This document shows, one piece after another, positions 7,988 to 16,627 of a stretch of 64,000 bases of DNA. A program made the translations under genes and the position numbers. Each line of letters starts with the position of its first letter. Within the stretch, counting starts at the first letter, position 1. The notes beneath the pieces are model-generated. The model was not told the origin of the DNA. It did no database searches and worked only from the letters and a program-made list of their open reading frames with translations. Source of the DNA: JBBSAT01 sp044223665 (GTDB lineage: Bacteria > Myxococcota_A > Polyangia > Polyangiales > Sandaracinaceae); contig JBGALT010000008.1 of the NCBI GenBank assembly GCA_044223665.1, positions 1 to 64,000 of the forward strand, written 5' to 3'.

Positions 7988-8671
7988 GTGCGCGGGTCCC
8001 CGTCTCTTTCCGAGCTCCTCTTCGCCGTCGCGCTCGCGGCCGCGCTTGCCGCGACTCCCGCGACTGCGCAGGACGTTCCGGCGAGCGCGGAGGCCGAGCC
8101 CGTCACCCATCACCGGATCGAGCCCCCTCCCCCGCCCGAGGCGCTGCCGCCGGACGTGAACCTCGACATCCGGGGCGCGGCGATCGTGCCTCTCTTCCGC
8201 GACACGCTCTGCCCCGGCAACCACCAGTGCGTGCTCAACGGCGGCGTCGGCGTGAGCGTCGGCGTCGAGCGGCGCTGGGCCGACGGCTGGGGCTTCCTCT
8301 CCCGCTACGACGTGTGGATCCTGGACGCGGGGGCGCTCTACGAGATCGGCATCATGCACTCGGTGCGCATCGGCGCGCGCTACGTGATCGACGCGGCGAC
8401 CAACGTGCATCCCTACGTGGAGGCGCTCGCCGGCTTCCTCGCGTTCGGGGACACGATCACGGTCGCCGCCGTGGGCGGCTCGGTCACGCTGAGCGCGGGC
8501 ACCGAGATCGAGCTGAGCGACGTCCTGGCCCTGGATCTCGGCGTCGAGCTCTGGACCTTCGCGACGAGCTTCTTCGCCACGCGCGACGGTGTGCGTCGGA
8601 GCGACGGCTTCGGGGCCAACCTCGCGCTGCAGATCTTCCTCGGGCTCGAGGTGCTGCTCGGCACCTTCTGA
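7988..8671 (+). CDS. secreted, probable outer-membrane beta-barrel protein
   Basis: A 227-residue protein starting at GTG 7988 with a signal peptide of about 28 residues ending in ATPATAQ. After a Pro/Glu-rich stretch the sequence alternates hydrophobic and small or polar residues, with segments such as GVGVSVGVERRW, GALYEIGIMHSVRIGARYVID and FLGLEVLLGTF, and it ends in Phe. These are features of small outer-membrane barrels, though no named family is recognised. CPGNHQC near residue 77-83 could form a loop disulfide. It is flanked by a 45-base convergent gap on the right. Function unknown. Confidence 0.7.
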   Translation: MRGSPSLSELLFAVALAAALAATPATAQDVPASAEAEPVTHHRIEPPPPPEALPPDVNLDIRGAAIVPLFRDTLCPGNHQCVLNGGVGVSVGVERRWADGWGFLSRYDVWILDAGALYEIGIMHSVRIGARYVIDAATNVHPYVEALAGFLAFGDTITVAAVGGSVTLSAGTEIELSDVLALDLGVELWTFATSFFATRDGVRRSDGFGANLALQIFLGLEVLLGTF

Positions 8672-8716
8672 TCGCGGGGCTCGGCGAGTGGCGTCGCGAG
8701 CGCAGGCGCCGGCGGC

Positions 8717-9208
8717 TCAGCCCGGTTCGCCACGCAGGCGCGCCCCGACCCGGATCACGTCGGCGACGTCCACCGCTTGCGGCGGCATCAGCGTCCCGAG
8801 CCAGCGCGCCGCCGGATCGAGCGTGTCGAAGATCCGCTGCTCGAACTTCACACGGCTCATGAACGCCAGGCCCGACGCCACGCTGCGCAGGCTGGCGGCC
8901 CAGAAGCCTTCGCCCTCGATCACGTTCGCCAAGCCGCGCTGGCGGCTCTCGAACTCGCGCTGCGTGCTCGCCACCTCGCGGCGCGCGTCGTCCGGCATGG
9001 GCGAGGAGGCGTGCGCGATGTCGACGACGTTGAGCGAGCAGAACGCGTCGAAACGCGAGACGAAGGGCCGCAGCACCGCGCGCATGCGCTGGATGTCGCC
9101 CGCGGTCGGCGCGGCCAGCCAGCGCGCGACCACGACCGGGCCCGACGAGGCGATCCGGAAGTGGGGATCGTCGAAGACGAGCGGCGAAGGCGGCGGCGAC
9201 GAGCGCAT
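8717..9208 (-). CDS. conserved hypothetical protein
   Basis: A 163-residue cytoplasmic protein without signal peptide or membrane segment. The chosen ATG at 9206-9208 starts MRSSPPPSPLVFDDPHFRIA; further upstream the frame runs into the divergent promoter region. The pattern of a short beta strand (GPVVVARWLAAPT), then a helix with RMRAVLRPFVSRFDAF and a strand NVVDIAHASS faintly recalls the SpoIIAA/STAS-like proteins that are common as orphan genes in myxobacteria. That resemblance is weak and I give no function. It is divergent from the flavin oxidoreductase gene over a 99-base spacer. Confidence 0.65.
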   Translation of the reverse strand: MRSSPPPSPLVFDDPHFRIASSGPVVVARWLAAPTAGDIQRMRAVLRPFVSRFDAFCSLNVVDIAHASSPMPDDARREVASTQREFESRQRGLANVIEGEGFWAASLRSVASGLAFMSRVKFEQRIFDTLDPAARWLGTLMPPQAVDVADVIRVGARLRGEPG

Positions 9209-9307
9209 CGACCTGGATGTGACCCAGAAGCCCGCGCGATGCGAAGAAATCGGCCGATCCGCGGCGCGAGGAGCTCGCCTATCCTCGACGCGAGTGGAGG
9301 ATTGCCG

Positions 9308-10561
9308 ATGACGCTGCGCGCCGGAACGAGCGAGACGGGATCGGGAGGGCTCGCGTCGTCCCTGACGCTCGCGTCGGGGCTCGTCCTCGGGAACCGTCTC
9401 GCGAAGGCCTCGACGAGCGAGAGCCTCGGCACGCGTGGCGACGGCAACGAGGCTCTCGAGCGCGTCTACCGCGCGTGGTCGGAGGGCGGCGCCGGGCTGA
9501 TCCTCACCGGCAACATGATGGTCGTGCGCCGCTACCGCGAGCGCATGGGCAACGTGGTGCTCGACGAGAAGAGCGACCGCGGCGCGCTCGCGCGCATCGC
9601 CCGCGCCGCGAAGACGGCCGGCAACGCGGCGCTGGTCCAGATCAGCCATCCGGGGCGGCAGTGCATGCGCCACGTGGCGAGCGATCCGGTGGCGCCGAGC
9701 GAAGGACCGGCCGTCGCGATCGCCGGCAGCTTCGCAGCGCCACGCGCGCTCCGCGAGGACGAGATCGAGGCGATCCTCGCGGCGTTCGTGCGCGCCGCCG
9801 AGATCGTCGTCGAGGCCGGCTTCGACGGCGTGCAGATCCACGCCGCCCACGGCTATCTCATCAGCCAGTTCCTCTCGCCCCTCGTGAACCGGCGTCAGGA
9901 TCGATGGGGCGGCGCGCTCGAGAACCGCGCGCGCTTCCTGATGGAGGCGGTGCGTCGCGTACGCGGGGCGCTCGGCGCGTCGCGCACGGTCGCGGTGAAG
10001 CTCAACTCGTCGGACTTCCAGCGCGGGGGCTTCTCGCCGGAGGACGCGATGGAGGTCGTGCGCATGCTCGACGGCGCCGGGATCGACCTGCTCGAGCTGA
10101 GCGGCGGCAACTACGAGAGCCTGGCGCTCCTCGGGCTCGACGAGCGCGCCTCGACCCGTGCGCGCGAAGGCTACTTCCTCGAGTACGCCGCCCAGGCGCG
10201 CGCGCAGACGCGCGTGCCCGTGATGCTCACCGGCGGCTTTCGTACGCGCAGCGTGATGGACGGCGCGCTCGCGAGCGGAGCCGTCGACGTGATCGGGCTC
10301 GCCCGCCCGCTCTGCGTCGAGCCGGACCTGCCGCGGCGCCTCCTCGACGGCAGCGCCGAGGGTGCCGCGAAGCTGGAGCGTCCGAGGGCGAGCCTCGCGC
10401 TGCTCGAAGCCGCGGCCGAGACCGGCTTCTACGTCGCCCAGATCGCGCGCCTCGGCGAGGGGCGTGCGCCCGATCCCTCGCTGAGCCCGACGGCGGCGGC
10501 CTTCTCGTACGTCGCGAGCGACATGCGCCGCGGCATCGCGCGCTCGCTCGTGGGCGAGTGA
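9308..10561 (+). CDS. NADH:flavin oxidoreductase, old yellow enzyme family
   Basis: A 417-residue FMN-dependent TIM-barrel enzyme that reduces activated alkenes with NAD(P)H. QISHPGRQ (about 111-118) and VQIHAAHGYLISQFLSPLVN are family motifs; His178 and His181 in HAAH are the expected substrate-anchoring pair, and DRWGG follows. Near the C-terminus ELSGGNYES and VMLTGGFRTRS contribute to the flavin phosphate site. There is no added iron-sulfur/FAD domain, so it is a simple one-domain member. The ATG at 9308 lies after a short GGAGGATTGCC ribosome-binding region. Physiological substrate is unknown; detoxification of electrophiles is the usual guess. Confidence 0.9.
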   Translation: MTLRAGTSETGSGGLASSLTLASGLVLGNRLAKASTSESLGTRGDGNEALERVYRAWSEGGAGLILTGNMMVVRRYRERMGNVVLDEKSDRGALARIARAAKTAGNAALVQISHPGRQCMRHVASDPVAPSEGPAVAIAGSFAAPRALREDEIEAILAAFVRAAEIVVEAGFDGVQIHAAHGYLISQFLSPLVNRRQDRWGGALENRARFLMEAVRRVRGALGASRTVAVKLNSSDFQRGGFSPEDAMEVVRMLDGAGIDLLELSGGNYESLALLGLDERASTRAREGYFLEYAAQARAQTRVPVMLTGGFRTRSVMDGALASGAVDVIGLARPLCVEPDLPRRLLDGSAEGAAKLERPRASLALLEAAAETGFYVAQIARLGEGRAPDPSLSPTAAAFSYVASDMRRGIARSLVGE

Positions 10562-10582
10562 TCGGATCCGTCGGGAGTCGAG

Positions 10583-11263
10583 TCAACGACCGAGCGCGGC
10601 GCGATCGACCAGCAAGCGCGATCGATGCGGGCCGCTCAGCGCGCGCAGGGCGGGCAGGGCCTCGCCTGCGCGCACGCGTCGGACGGCATCGGCCTTGGCC
10701 TCGCCGGTCGCGACCACGAAGACGTTGCGCGAGGCGTGGAGCGCGGGGAGCGTCAGCGTCAGGCGCCTGGGCGGTGGCTTGGGCGAGTCCGTGATCGCCG
10801 CCACGAGCCGCGCCCGCTCGTCGAGCAGCGGATGGCCGGCGAAGAGAGAGCAGACGTGCCCGTCGGGCCCCATGCCGAGCAAAGCGAGATCGAGCGGCCC
10901 GTTCCGGCGGAGCGCTTGCTCGTAGCGCTCGCTCGCTTGCTCGAGATCGGCGCGCTCGGCCTCCATGCGATGGATGGTCGGCTCGAGCTTGGTGATGCGC
11001 TCGAGCCAGAGGCGCTCGGCGAGGCCGTAGTTCGAGCTCTCGTCGGTCGGCGCGACGGCGCGCTCGTCGCCCCAGAAGAAGTGCACGCGCGACCAGTCGA
11101 CCGGCGCCTCGGCGAAGCGCGGAAAGCACGTGGTCGCGACCGAGCCGCCCGGCAGCGCGATCGAGAAGCGCCCGCGCGCGGCGATCGCCTCGCGCGCCAT
11201 CGAGACCAGCTCCGGCACCAAGACATCCGCCGGGCGTTCGTCCTCCAACAGCTCGTAGGTCAT
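10583..11263 (-). CDS. pgl: 6-phosphogluconolactonase
   Basis: A 226-residue DevB/SOL-type lactonase that hydrolyses 6-phosphogluconolactone in the oxidative pentose phosphate pathway. Visible family motifs are ALPGGSVATTCFP (about 38-50), HFFWGDERAV, SSNYGLAERLWL and LALLGMGPDGHVCSLFAGHP with the catalytic-region histidine. Its length is normal for the family. It follows a thioredoxin-like lipoprotein gene after 16 bases on the same strand, and the other two genes of the pathway (gnd, zwf) start divergently about 640 bases to the right. It is convergent with the oxidoreductase gene, with a gap of only 21 bases. Confidence 0.93.
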   Translation of the reverse strand: MTYELLEDERPADVLVPELVSMAREAIAARGRFSIALPGGSVATTCFPRFAEAPVDWSRVHFFWGDERAVAPTDESSNYGLAERLWLERITKLEPTIHRMEAERADLEQASERYEQALRRNGPLDLALLGMGPDGHVCSLFAGHPLLDERARLVAAITDSPKPPPRRLTLTLPALHASRNVFVVATGEAKADAVRRVRAGEALPALRALSGPHRSRLLVDRAALGR

Positions 11264-11279
11264 CGGTGCATCCTCTCGC

Positions 11280-11789
11280 TCAGGGAACGGGACCGAGGAT
11301 CGCACGCAAGCGCGGCGCGATCTGCTGGGGACTGCCAGGCCCGTGGATGGAGCCTTCGATGCGCTGATCGGTGCCGCGCCCATCCGCGCCAGGCACCGCG
11401 AAGAGCGGGACCATGCGCGAGCCGTAGCCCGCGGCCGCGATGCGATCTCCGTCGCGATCGAGATCGAGCTCGAGCAGCGCGAGCGCGGGCAGCTCGCCGT
11501 CGAGCTCGCCGTTCTCGGCCGCGCGATGGAAGTACTGGCAGGGCTCGCACCAAGTCGCGCCGACGTAGACGAGCGGAATGCGCCCCTCGGCGCGCGCGCT
11601 CGCGGCGAAGGTGCGGACCAACGCCGAGAGCTCGCCCTCCCCCGCGGGCGTGAAGCGAACGCGAGGGCCCGAGGTCGGCACGGACGAGGGCGGCGCTTCG
11701 TCGGTGCCGTGGGCCTCGGCGGCACGCAGCGCCGGCGGCGCATCGCACGCCGCGAGGACGAGGCCGAGCACGAGAGCGGTCCGCGGCAC
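11280..11789 (-). CDS. thioredoxin-fold lipoprotein
   Basis: A 169-residue protein with a very short lipoprotein signal (LVLAAC, Cys15), an Asp/Ala/Pro linker and a thioredoxin fold. The redox motif is WCEPC (Cys81, Cys84) in VGATWCEPCQYFHRAA, and the cis-proline loop is SRMVPLFAVPG. It is probably a periplasmic or membrane-anchored thiol-disulfide protein; whether it reduces or oxidises its partners cannot be seen. It is co-directional with pgl (16-base gap) and divergent from gnd over 115 bases. A functional link to the pentose phosphate NADPH supply is attractive but speculative. Confidence 0.85.
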   Translation of the reverse strand: MPRTALVLGLVLAACDAPPALRAAEAHGTDEAPPSSVPTSGPRVRFTPAGEGELSALVRTFAASARAEGRIPLVYVGATWCEPCQYFHRAAENGELDGELPALALLELDLDRDGDRIAAAGYGSRMVPLFAVPGADGRGTDQRIEGSIHGPGSPQQIAPRLRAILGPVP

Positions 11790-11904
11790 GCGCGCATCTT
11801 ACCCGGCGCACGGGGACACGCGCCGCTCGAAGCGGACAAACGCTGCTTCCGATCGCCGGGCCACCTCGGTACGCTGCCCCCCAACTCGAACACAGGGAGG
11901 CGCG

Positions 11905-12930
11905 ATGCAGCTCGGAATGGTGGGCCTGGGGCGGATGGGCGCGAACATGGTGCGCCGGCTCATGCGGGCGGGGCACGACTGCTACGTGCAGGACGTCAAC
12001 AAGGACGCGGTCGACGCGCTCGTGAAGGAAGGCGCCAAGGGCGGCACGACCTCGCTCGAGGAGCTGCCGAAGCTGATGACGGGCCCGCGCGCCATCTGCT
12101 TGATGGTGCCGGCGGCGCTCGTCGACGGGCTCATCGACAAGCTCGCCGCCGTCCTCTCGAAGGGCGACACGATCATCGACGGCGGCAACTCGCACTACCA
12201 GGACGACATCGCGCGCAGCAAGCGCCTGGCCGAGAAGGGCATCCACTACGTCGACATGGGGACGAGCGGCGGCGTGTGGGGCCTCGAGCGTGGCTACTGC
12301 CTGATGATCGGCGGCGAGAAGGACGTCGTCCTCGGCCTCGATCCCATCTTCAAGACGCTCGCGCCCGGCCGCGGCAACATCCCGCGCACGCCGGGCCGCG
12401 AGGCCGCGGGCGGCACGAGCGAAGAAGGCTACCTCCACTGCGGCCCCGCAGGCGCCGGCCACTTCGTGAAGATGATCCACAACGGGATCGAGTACGGGAT
12501 CATGGCTGCGTACGCCGAGGGCCTGAACATCCTGGCCAACGCCGACATCGGCAAGCGCACGCACGCCAAGGACGCCGAGACGACGCCGCTCCGCAACCCG
12601 GAGCACTACCAGTACGACTTCGATCTCGGCTCCGTCACCGAGCTCTGGCGCCGCGGAAGCGTGATCAGCTCGTGGCTCCTCGACCTCACCGCGCAGGCGC
12701 TCGTGCGCGATCCCAAGCTCGACAAGTTCGGCGGGCGCGTCTCCGACTCCGGCGAGGGCCGCTGGACGGTGGCGGCCGCGAACGACATCGGCGTGCCGGC
12801 GCACGTGCTCACGGCCTCGCTCTTCGAGCGCTTCGCCTCGCGCGACCTCGATCAGTTCCAGAACAAGGTGCTCTCGGCGATGCGCTTCGGCTTCGGGGGG
12901 CACGTCGAGAAGCACGCGGAGAAGAAGTGA
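11905..12930 (+). CDS. gnd: 6-phosphogluconate dehydrogenase, decarboxylating (short form)
   Basis: A 341-residue enzyme that oxidises 6-phosphogluconate to ribulose 5-phosphate and CO2 with reduction of NAD(P). The Rossmann motif GLGRMGANM is at the N-terminus, IIDGGNSHYQDD holds the substrate-binding signature, and GHFVKMIHNGIEYG holds the catalytic lysine. The length is that of the short YqeC/GntZ-like group rather than the 470-residue E. coli enzyme, with only part of the all-helical C-terminal domain. GGGAGG lies 4 bases before the ATG. Its TGA overlaps the ATG of zwf by one base (TGATG). Confidence 0.94.
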   Translation: MQLGMVGLGRMGANMVRRLMRAGHDCYVQDVNKDAVDALVKEGAKGGTTSLEELPKLMTGPRAICLMVPAALVDGLIDKLAAVLSKGDTIIDGGNSHYQDDIARSKRLAEKGIHYVDMGTSGGVWGLERGYCLMIGGEKDVVLGLDPIFKTLAPGRGNIPRTPGREAAGGTSEEGYLHCGPAGAGHFVKMIHNGIEYGIMAAYAEGLNILANADIGKRTHAKDAETTPLRNPEHYQYDFDLGSVTELWRRGSVISSWLLDLTAQALVRDPKLDKFGGRVSDSGEGRWTVAAANDIGVPAHVLTASLFERFASRDLDQFQNKVLSAMRFGFGGHVEKHAEKK

Positions 12931-14330
12931 TGCCCGACTCGCAGAGCGAGAAGGCGCGCGCGGACGCGCTCGTCTTCTTCGGCGCGACGGGCGACCTCGC
13001 CTACAAGAAGATCTTCCCCGCGCTGCAGTCGATCGCGCGGCGCGGGAAGATGGACTTCCCGGTCATCGGCGTCGCGCGCGGCGACTACACGCGCGACAAG
13101 CTCGTCGAGCGCGCGAAGGCGAGCTGCACGGAGTACGGCGGCCTCGACGAGAAGGCCTTCGCGATCCTCGCCTCGCACCTGCACTACATCGACGGCGACT
13201 ACGGCGATCCGGCGACGTTCGCCAAGCTGCGCGGCGACCTCGGGAGCGCCAAGCGCCCGGCACACTACCTCGCGATCCCGCCGAGCATGTTCCCGACGGT
13301 GGTCACGAACCTGAAGCAGTCGGGCTGCGCCGAGGGCGGCCGCGTGATCGTCGAGAAGCCGTTCGGGCGCGATCTCGCGTCGGCGAGCGAGCTGAACCGC
13401 GTGATCCACGGCGTGTTCGCCGAAGCCGACATCTACCGCATCGATCACTACCTCGGAAAGCACGCCGTCCAGAACATCCTCTACTTCCGCTTCGCGAACG
13501 CGTTCCTCGAGCCGGTGTGGAACCGCCACTACGTCGAGAACGTGCAGATCACGATGGCGGAGAACTTCGGCGTGAAGGGGCGCGGCAAGTTCTACGAGGA
13601 GACCGGCGTCATCCGCGACGTCATCCAGAACCACCTGCTGCAGGTCGTCAGCTACCTCGCGATGGAGGCGCCGAGCTCGACCTACCCGGAGGCGATCCGC
13701 GACGAGCAGGCGAAGGTGCTCCGCACGGTGCGGCCACTCAGCGTGGAGAACATGGTGCGGGGCCAATTCCGCGGCTATCGCGACGAGCCTGGCGTCAGCA
13801 AGGACTCGTACATGGCGACGTACGCGGCGCTGCGCCTCTACGTCGACTCGTGGCGCTGGGAGGGCGTGCCCTTCTACGTGCGCGCGGGCAAGGCGCTCGC
13901 GAAGACCACGACCGAGGTGTGCATCGAGCTGAAGAACCCGCCGCAGGTCGTCTTCAAGGAGGCGACGCCGTCGATGGGCAACTACGTGCGCTTCCAGCTC
14001 AGCCCGCAGGTCGTGATCGCGCTCGGCGCGCGCGCCAAGCGGCACGGCGAAGGCATGGCCGGACGGCCCGTCGAGCTCTCGGTCGTCGACGAGGCCAAGG
14101 ACGGTGACGGCGGCGAGCGCCTCGGCGACTACGAGCGACTGCTCGGAGACGCCATGGCGGGCGACTCGACGCTCTTCGCGCGCCAGGACGTGGTCGAGGC
14201 GGCGTGGGCCATCGTCGATCCGGTCCTGCACGGACCGAGCCCGATGTACGAGTACGAGGCCGGCACGTGGGGCCCACCGCAGGCGGATCGGCTCGTGGCG
14301 GACGTCGGCGGCTGGAACGGGCCGAAGTAG
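12930..14330 (+). CDS. zwf: glucose-6-phosphate 1-dehydrogenase
   Basis: A 466-residue enzyme for the first, NADPH-forming step of the oxidative pentose phosphate pathway. FFGATGDLAYKKIFPAL at the N-terminus binds the cofactor, VIVEKPFGRDL follows, and YRIDHYLGKHAVQNIL carries the active-site His/Lys signature. ITMAENFGVKGRGKFYEETG and RDVIQNHLLQ are further G6PD motifs. Translation begins in the last base of the gnd stop, so the two are coupled and made as a unit; pgl is on the opposite strand nearby. Order gnd-zwf puts the third enzyme before the first. Confidence 0.96.
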   Translation: MPDSQSEKARADALVFFGATGDLAYKKIFPALQSIARRGKMDFPVIGVARGDYTRDKLVERAKASCTEYGGLDEKAFAILASHLHYIDGDYGDPATFAKLRGDLGSAKRPAHYLAIPPSMFPTVVTNLKQSGCAEGGRVIVEKPFGRDLASASELNRVIHGVFAEADIYRIDHYLGKHAVQNILYFRFANAFLEPVWNRHYVENVQITMAENFGVKGRGKFYEETGVIRDVIQNHLLQVVSYLAMEAPSSTYPEAIRDEQAKVLRTVRPLSVENMVRGQFRGYRDEPGVSKDSYMATYAALRLYVDSWRWEGVPFYVRAGKALAKTTTEVCIELKNPPQVVFKEATPSMGNYVRFQLSPQVVIALGARAKRHGEGMAGRPVELSVVDEAKDGDGGERLGDYERLLGDAMAGDSTLFARQDVVEAAWAIVDPVLHGPSPMYEYEAGTWGPPQADRLVADVGGWNGPK

Positions 14331-14438
14331 CGCCGTCCAAGAGCGGGGACCCGCTCGGGCCGAGCGCGGCGAAGGCCTCGCGCGGTCCGTGCGAACCGGC
14401 TCCAGGTCTCGGCCCGTCCGTCCGATGACCCCTTCGAC

Positions 14439-14813
14439 ATGCGAGTGCTGCTCGTCGACGACGCAATCACCAACCGGCTCGTGGTCGCGCGCTTCCTGGA
14501 GGCCCTCGGGCACGAGGTGATCCAGGCGATCGACGGCGAGCAGGCGATCGCGACGTGGGAGACGCGCACGTTCGATCTCGTGATCATGGACATCGAGATG
14601 CCCAAGCTCGACGGGCTCGAGGCCACGCGGCAGTTGCGGGCGAGGGGCGCGAGCGTGCCGGTCCTCGGCTTCACCGCCCACGACTCGCTCGCGGAGCTGC
14701 GCCGGTGCCGCAACGCCGGGATGAACGGGTTCCTGCGCAAGCCGGTGGAGCGCGCGCAGCTCGAGAAGGCGCTCGAGGCGGCCATGCGCACCGAGCCGAA
14801 GAAGATCGTCTGA
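14439..14813 (+). CDS. single-domain response regulator
   Basis: A 124-residue CheY-like receiver without an output domain. Asp7 and Asp8 form the acidic pocket, Asp51 in VIMDIEMPKLDG is the phosphorylation site, Thr79 (GFTAHD) and Lys101 (LRKPVE) are the switch residues. It has the full set needed for phosphotransfer. No histidine kinase is nearby, so it is an orphan; such proteins act as CheY-type effectors or phosphorelay intermediates. It lies 108 bases after zwf and is convergent with the next gene (26-base gap). Confidence 0.92.
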   Translation: MRVLLVDDAITNRLVVARFLEALGHEVIQAIDGEQAIATWETRTFDLVIMDIEMPKLDGLEATRQLRARGASVPVLGFTAHDSLAELRRCRNAGMNGFLRKPVERAQLEKALEAAMRTEPKKIV

Positions 14814-14839
14814 CGAGCGTCGGACGGCGAGCGTGCGGG

Positions 14840-16396
14840 TCAGCTGCGCGGGCGCGGCGGATTCTCGCGCAGCTGCTGCTCGATCATCTCGCGCGTGATG
14901 CGCTCCACGGGCGCGAGGTCGTCGGTGAAGATGGGCGCGCTCTCGTCGATCCACGCCGGCTCGAAGTTGCCGCGCTCCTTGTGCACGAAGTCGGCGGCGA
15001 CGTGCGGCATCCCCTCCGCCTCGAGGTCGCGCACCAGGCGCGCCTCGATGTCGTCCAGGCTCGTCTCTCGAGGGAACGCGAAGACCACGTGGTTCCGGAG
15101 GCCGGCGTCGATCACGTAGACCGACGGGAACGACGCGTGGATCGTGCGGACGACCGACGCCAACAGGCGCTGCGCGCTCGCGCCGTCGTACACGTTCATC
15201 ACCATCACGCCGTCGTCGTGCAGCACGTCCCGGATGCGCGCGAACGTCTCGCGCGTGACGAGGTAGAACGGCTGCACGTTGCCGCCTTGGTAGAGATCGA
15301 CGTGCACCACGTCGTAGCGGGCGCGCGTGTCGCGCAGATACCGGCGCGCGTCCTCGGTGTGCACGTGCATGCGGCCATCGGTGGGCAGCTCGAAGAAGAG
15401 ACGCGCGGCCTCGACGACCTCCGGATCGATCTCCACGGCGTCGATCTCCGCCGTCGGCGCGGCCAGGCGTGTCGCCCACACGCTGCCGCCCGCGCCCATG
15501 CCGAGCACGAGCGTGCGGTCTCCGTGCGCGAGCGCCGGACCGAACATGAAGAGATCGAAGTAGCGATGACCAAGGCTCCCGTCGACCGGGCGGATCGTCT
15601 GCGCCGTCCGCTCGTCGTTCAGTGCGAGGAAGCGGACGCCGTTGCGCTCGAAGACGCGCACGAGGTTGTACTCGGACTCGCGCACGTAGACCGTGCCCTC
15701 GCCCCAGCCGAAGGGCGGCAGGAAGGGGAGGATGACGAGCGGGACGATCCCGACGAGCGCGCTGCGGCGCCGCATCGCGGCCAGGCCCGCGAGCGCGATC
15801 ACCGCGCTGACCACGACGCAAGCGACGAGCGTCGCGCGCACGCCGAAGGTGGGCACGTACCAGAAGCTCGTGCCGAAGACACCGACGATGCTCCCGACCG
15901 TGGAGACGGCCGACACGTTGCCCGCGACGGATCCGACGTGTGCGTCACGGGCCAAGAGGCGCGTCACGTACGGGCCGGTCATCGCCAGCAGCGTCATCGG
16001 CGCCATGAATATCAACAGCGTCGCGACGACCGGCCCCGTCCGCGGCGGAAGGTCGGCGCACCACTCGAGCAGGTCGATGACGATCCCGAGGATCGCCGCC
16101 TGGTAGATCGCGCTCGCGCCGATGGCAGCGAAGAGCGGGCCGGCGTCCTTGCTGCGATCGGCGAGGCGGCCGCCGAGCGCGTACCCCAGCGTGAGCGCGA
16201 GCAGCACCACGCCGATCATCGAGCCCCACACGTCCTCGGCGTAGCCGAAGTGCGGCGCGTAGAGCCGGAACGCGACCAGCTCGAGCGCCATCACGACCAA
16301 GCCGGCGAAGAAGGTCGCGACGAGCAGCCCCATCGACGCGCCGCGCGAGACGTTTCCCCCGGGCTCCGGCTCCGCCATCGGGGGAGGTGATCGCAT
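14840..16396 (-). CDS. membrane protein fused to spermidine synthase-like domain
   Basis: A 518-residue protein. The N-terminal part (about 20-240) has about seven hydrophobic segments, the first beginning SMGLLVATFFAGLVV. The C-terminal part (about 250-510) is a Rossmann methyltransferase/aminopropyltransferase fold with TLVLGMGAGGSVWATRL, EIDAVEIDPEVVEAARLFF and VVHVDLYQGGN. Such fusions are widespread in bacteria and mostly uncharacterised; polyamine synthesis itself is not established for them. Alternative start at the ATG six codons in (MAEPEPGG). It lies 57 bases downstream of the small lipoprotein gene that ends the macroglobulin operon and might be part of it. Confidence 0.85.
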   Translation of the reverse strand: MRSPPPMAEPEPGGNVSRGASMGLLVATFFAGLVVMALELVAFRLYAPHFGYAEDVWGSMIGVVLLALTLGYALGGRLADRSKDAGPLFAAIGASAIYQAAILGIVIDLLEWCADLPPRTGPVVATLLIFMAPMTLLAMTGPYVTRLLARDAHVGSVAGNVSAVSTVGSIVGVFGTSFWYVPTFGVRATLVACVVVSAVIALAGLAAMRRRSALVGIVPLVILPFLPPFGWGEGTVYVRESEYNLVRVFERNGVRFLALNDERTAQTIRPVDGSLGHRYFDLFMFGPALAHGDRTLVLGMGAGGSVWATRLAAPTAEIDAVEIDPEVVEAARLFFELPTDGRMHVHTEDARRYLRDTRARYDVVHVDLYQGGNVQPFYLVTRETFARIRDVLHDDGVMVMNVYDGASAQRLLASVVRTIHASFPSVYVIDAGLRNHVVFAFPRETSLDDIEARLVRDLEAEGMPHVAADFVHKERGNFEPAWIDESAPIFTDDLAPVERITREMIEQQLRENPPRPRS

Positions 16397-16453
16397 GGTT
16401 CCGTGCGGGTGCCAACCAGCGATCGCGGCCCGGGTGGGATCGGCGTAGGGACG

Positions 16454-16627
16454 TCAGGGCGCTCCGGCGTCCGAGGGCGCGATCACCGCGTCGTCGCCGC
16501 TCGTCCACTCGGCGGTGACCACGTCCGGCCCTTCGTGCCGACGGGCCGGCGCCGGGCCGCCGCACGCGGAGGCGAGCGTCGCCAGACCGAGGGAGAGCGC
16601 GAGCAGGCGTGTGAGCGTGCGTGTCAT
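16454..16627 (-). CDS. small lipoprotein
   Basis: A 57-residue predicted lipoprotein: signal MTRTLTRLLALSLGLATLASAC with a canonical lipobox (Cys22) and a short acidic tail with WTSGDDAVIAPSDAG. The ATG overlaps the stop of the macroglobulin-like gene as ATGA (16624-16627), which strongly supports it as a real coupled gene. The mature peptide is only about 36 residues with no recognisable fold. It may be an accessory of the two large proteins encoded upstream. Confidence 0.7.
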   Translation of the reverse strand: MTRTLTRLLALSLGLATLASACGGPAPARRHEGPDVVTAEWTSGDDAVIAPSDAGAP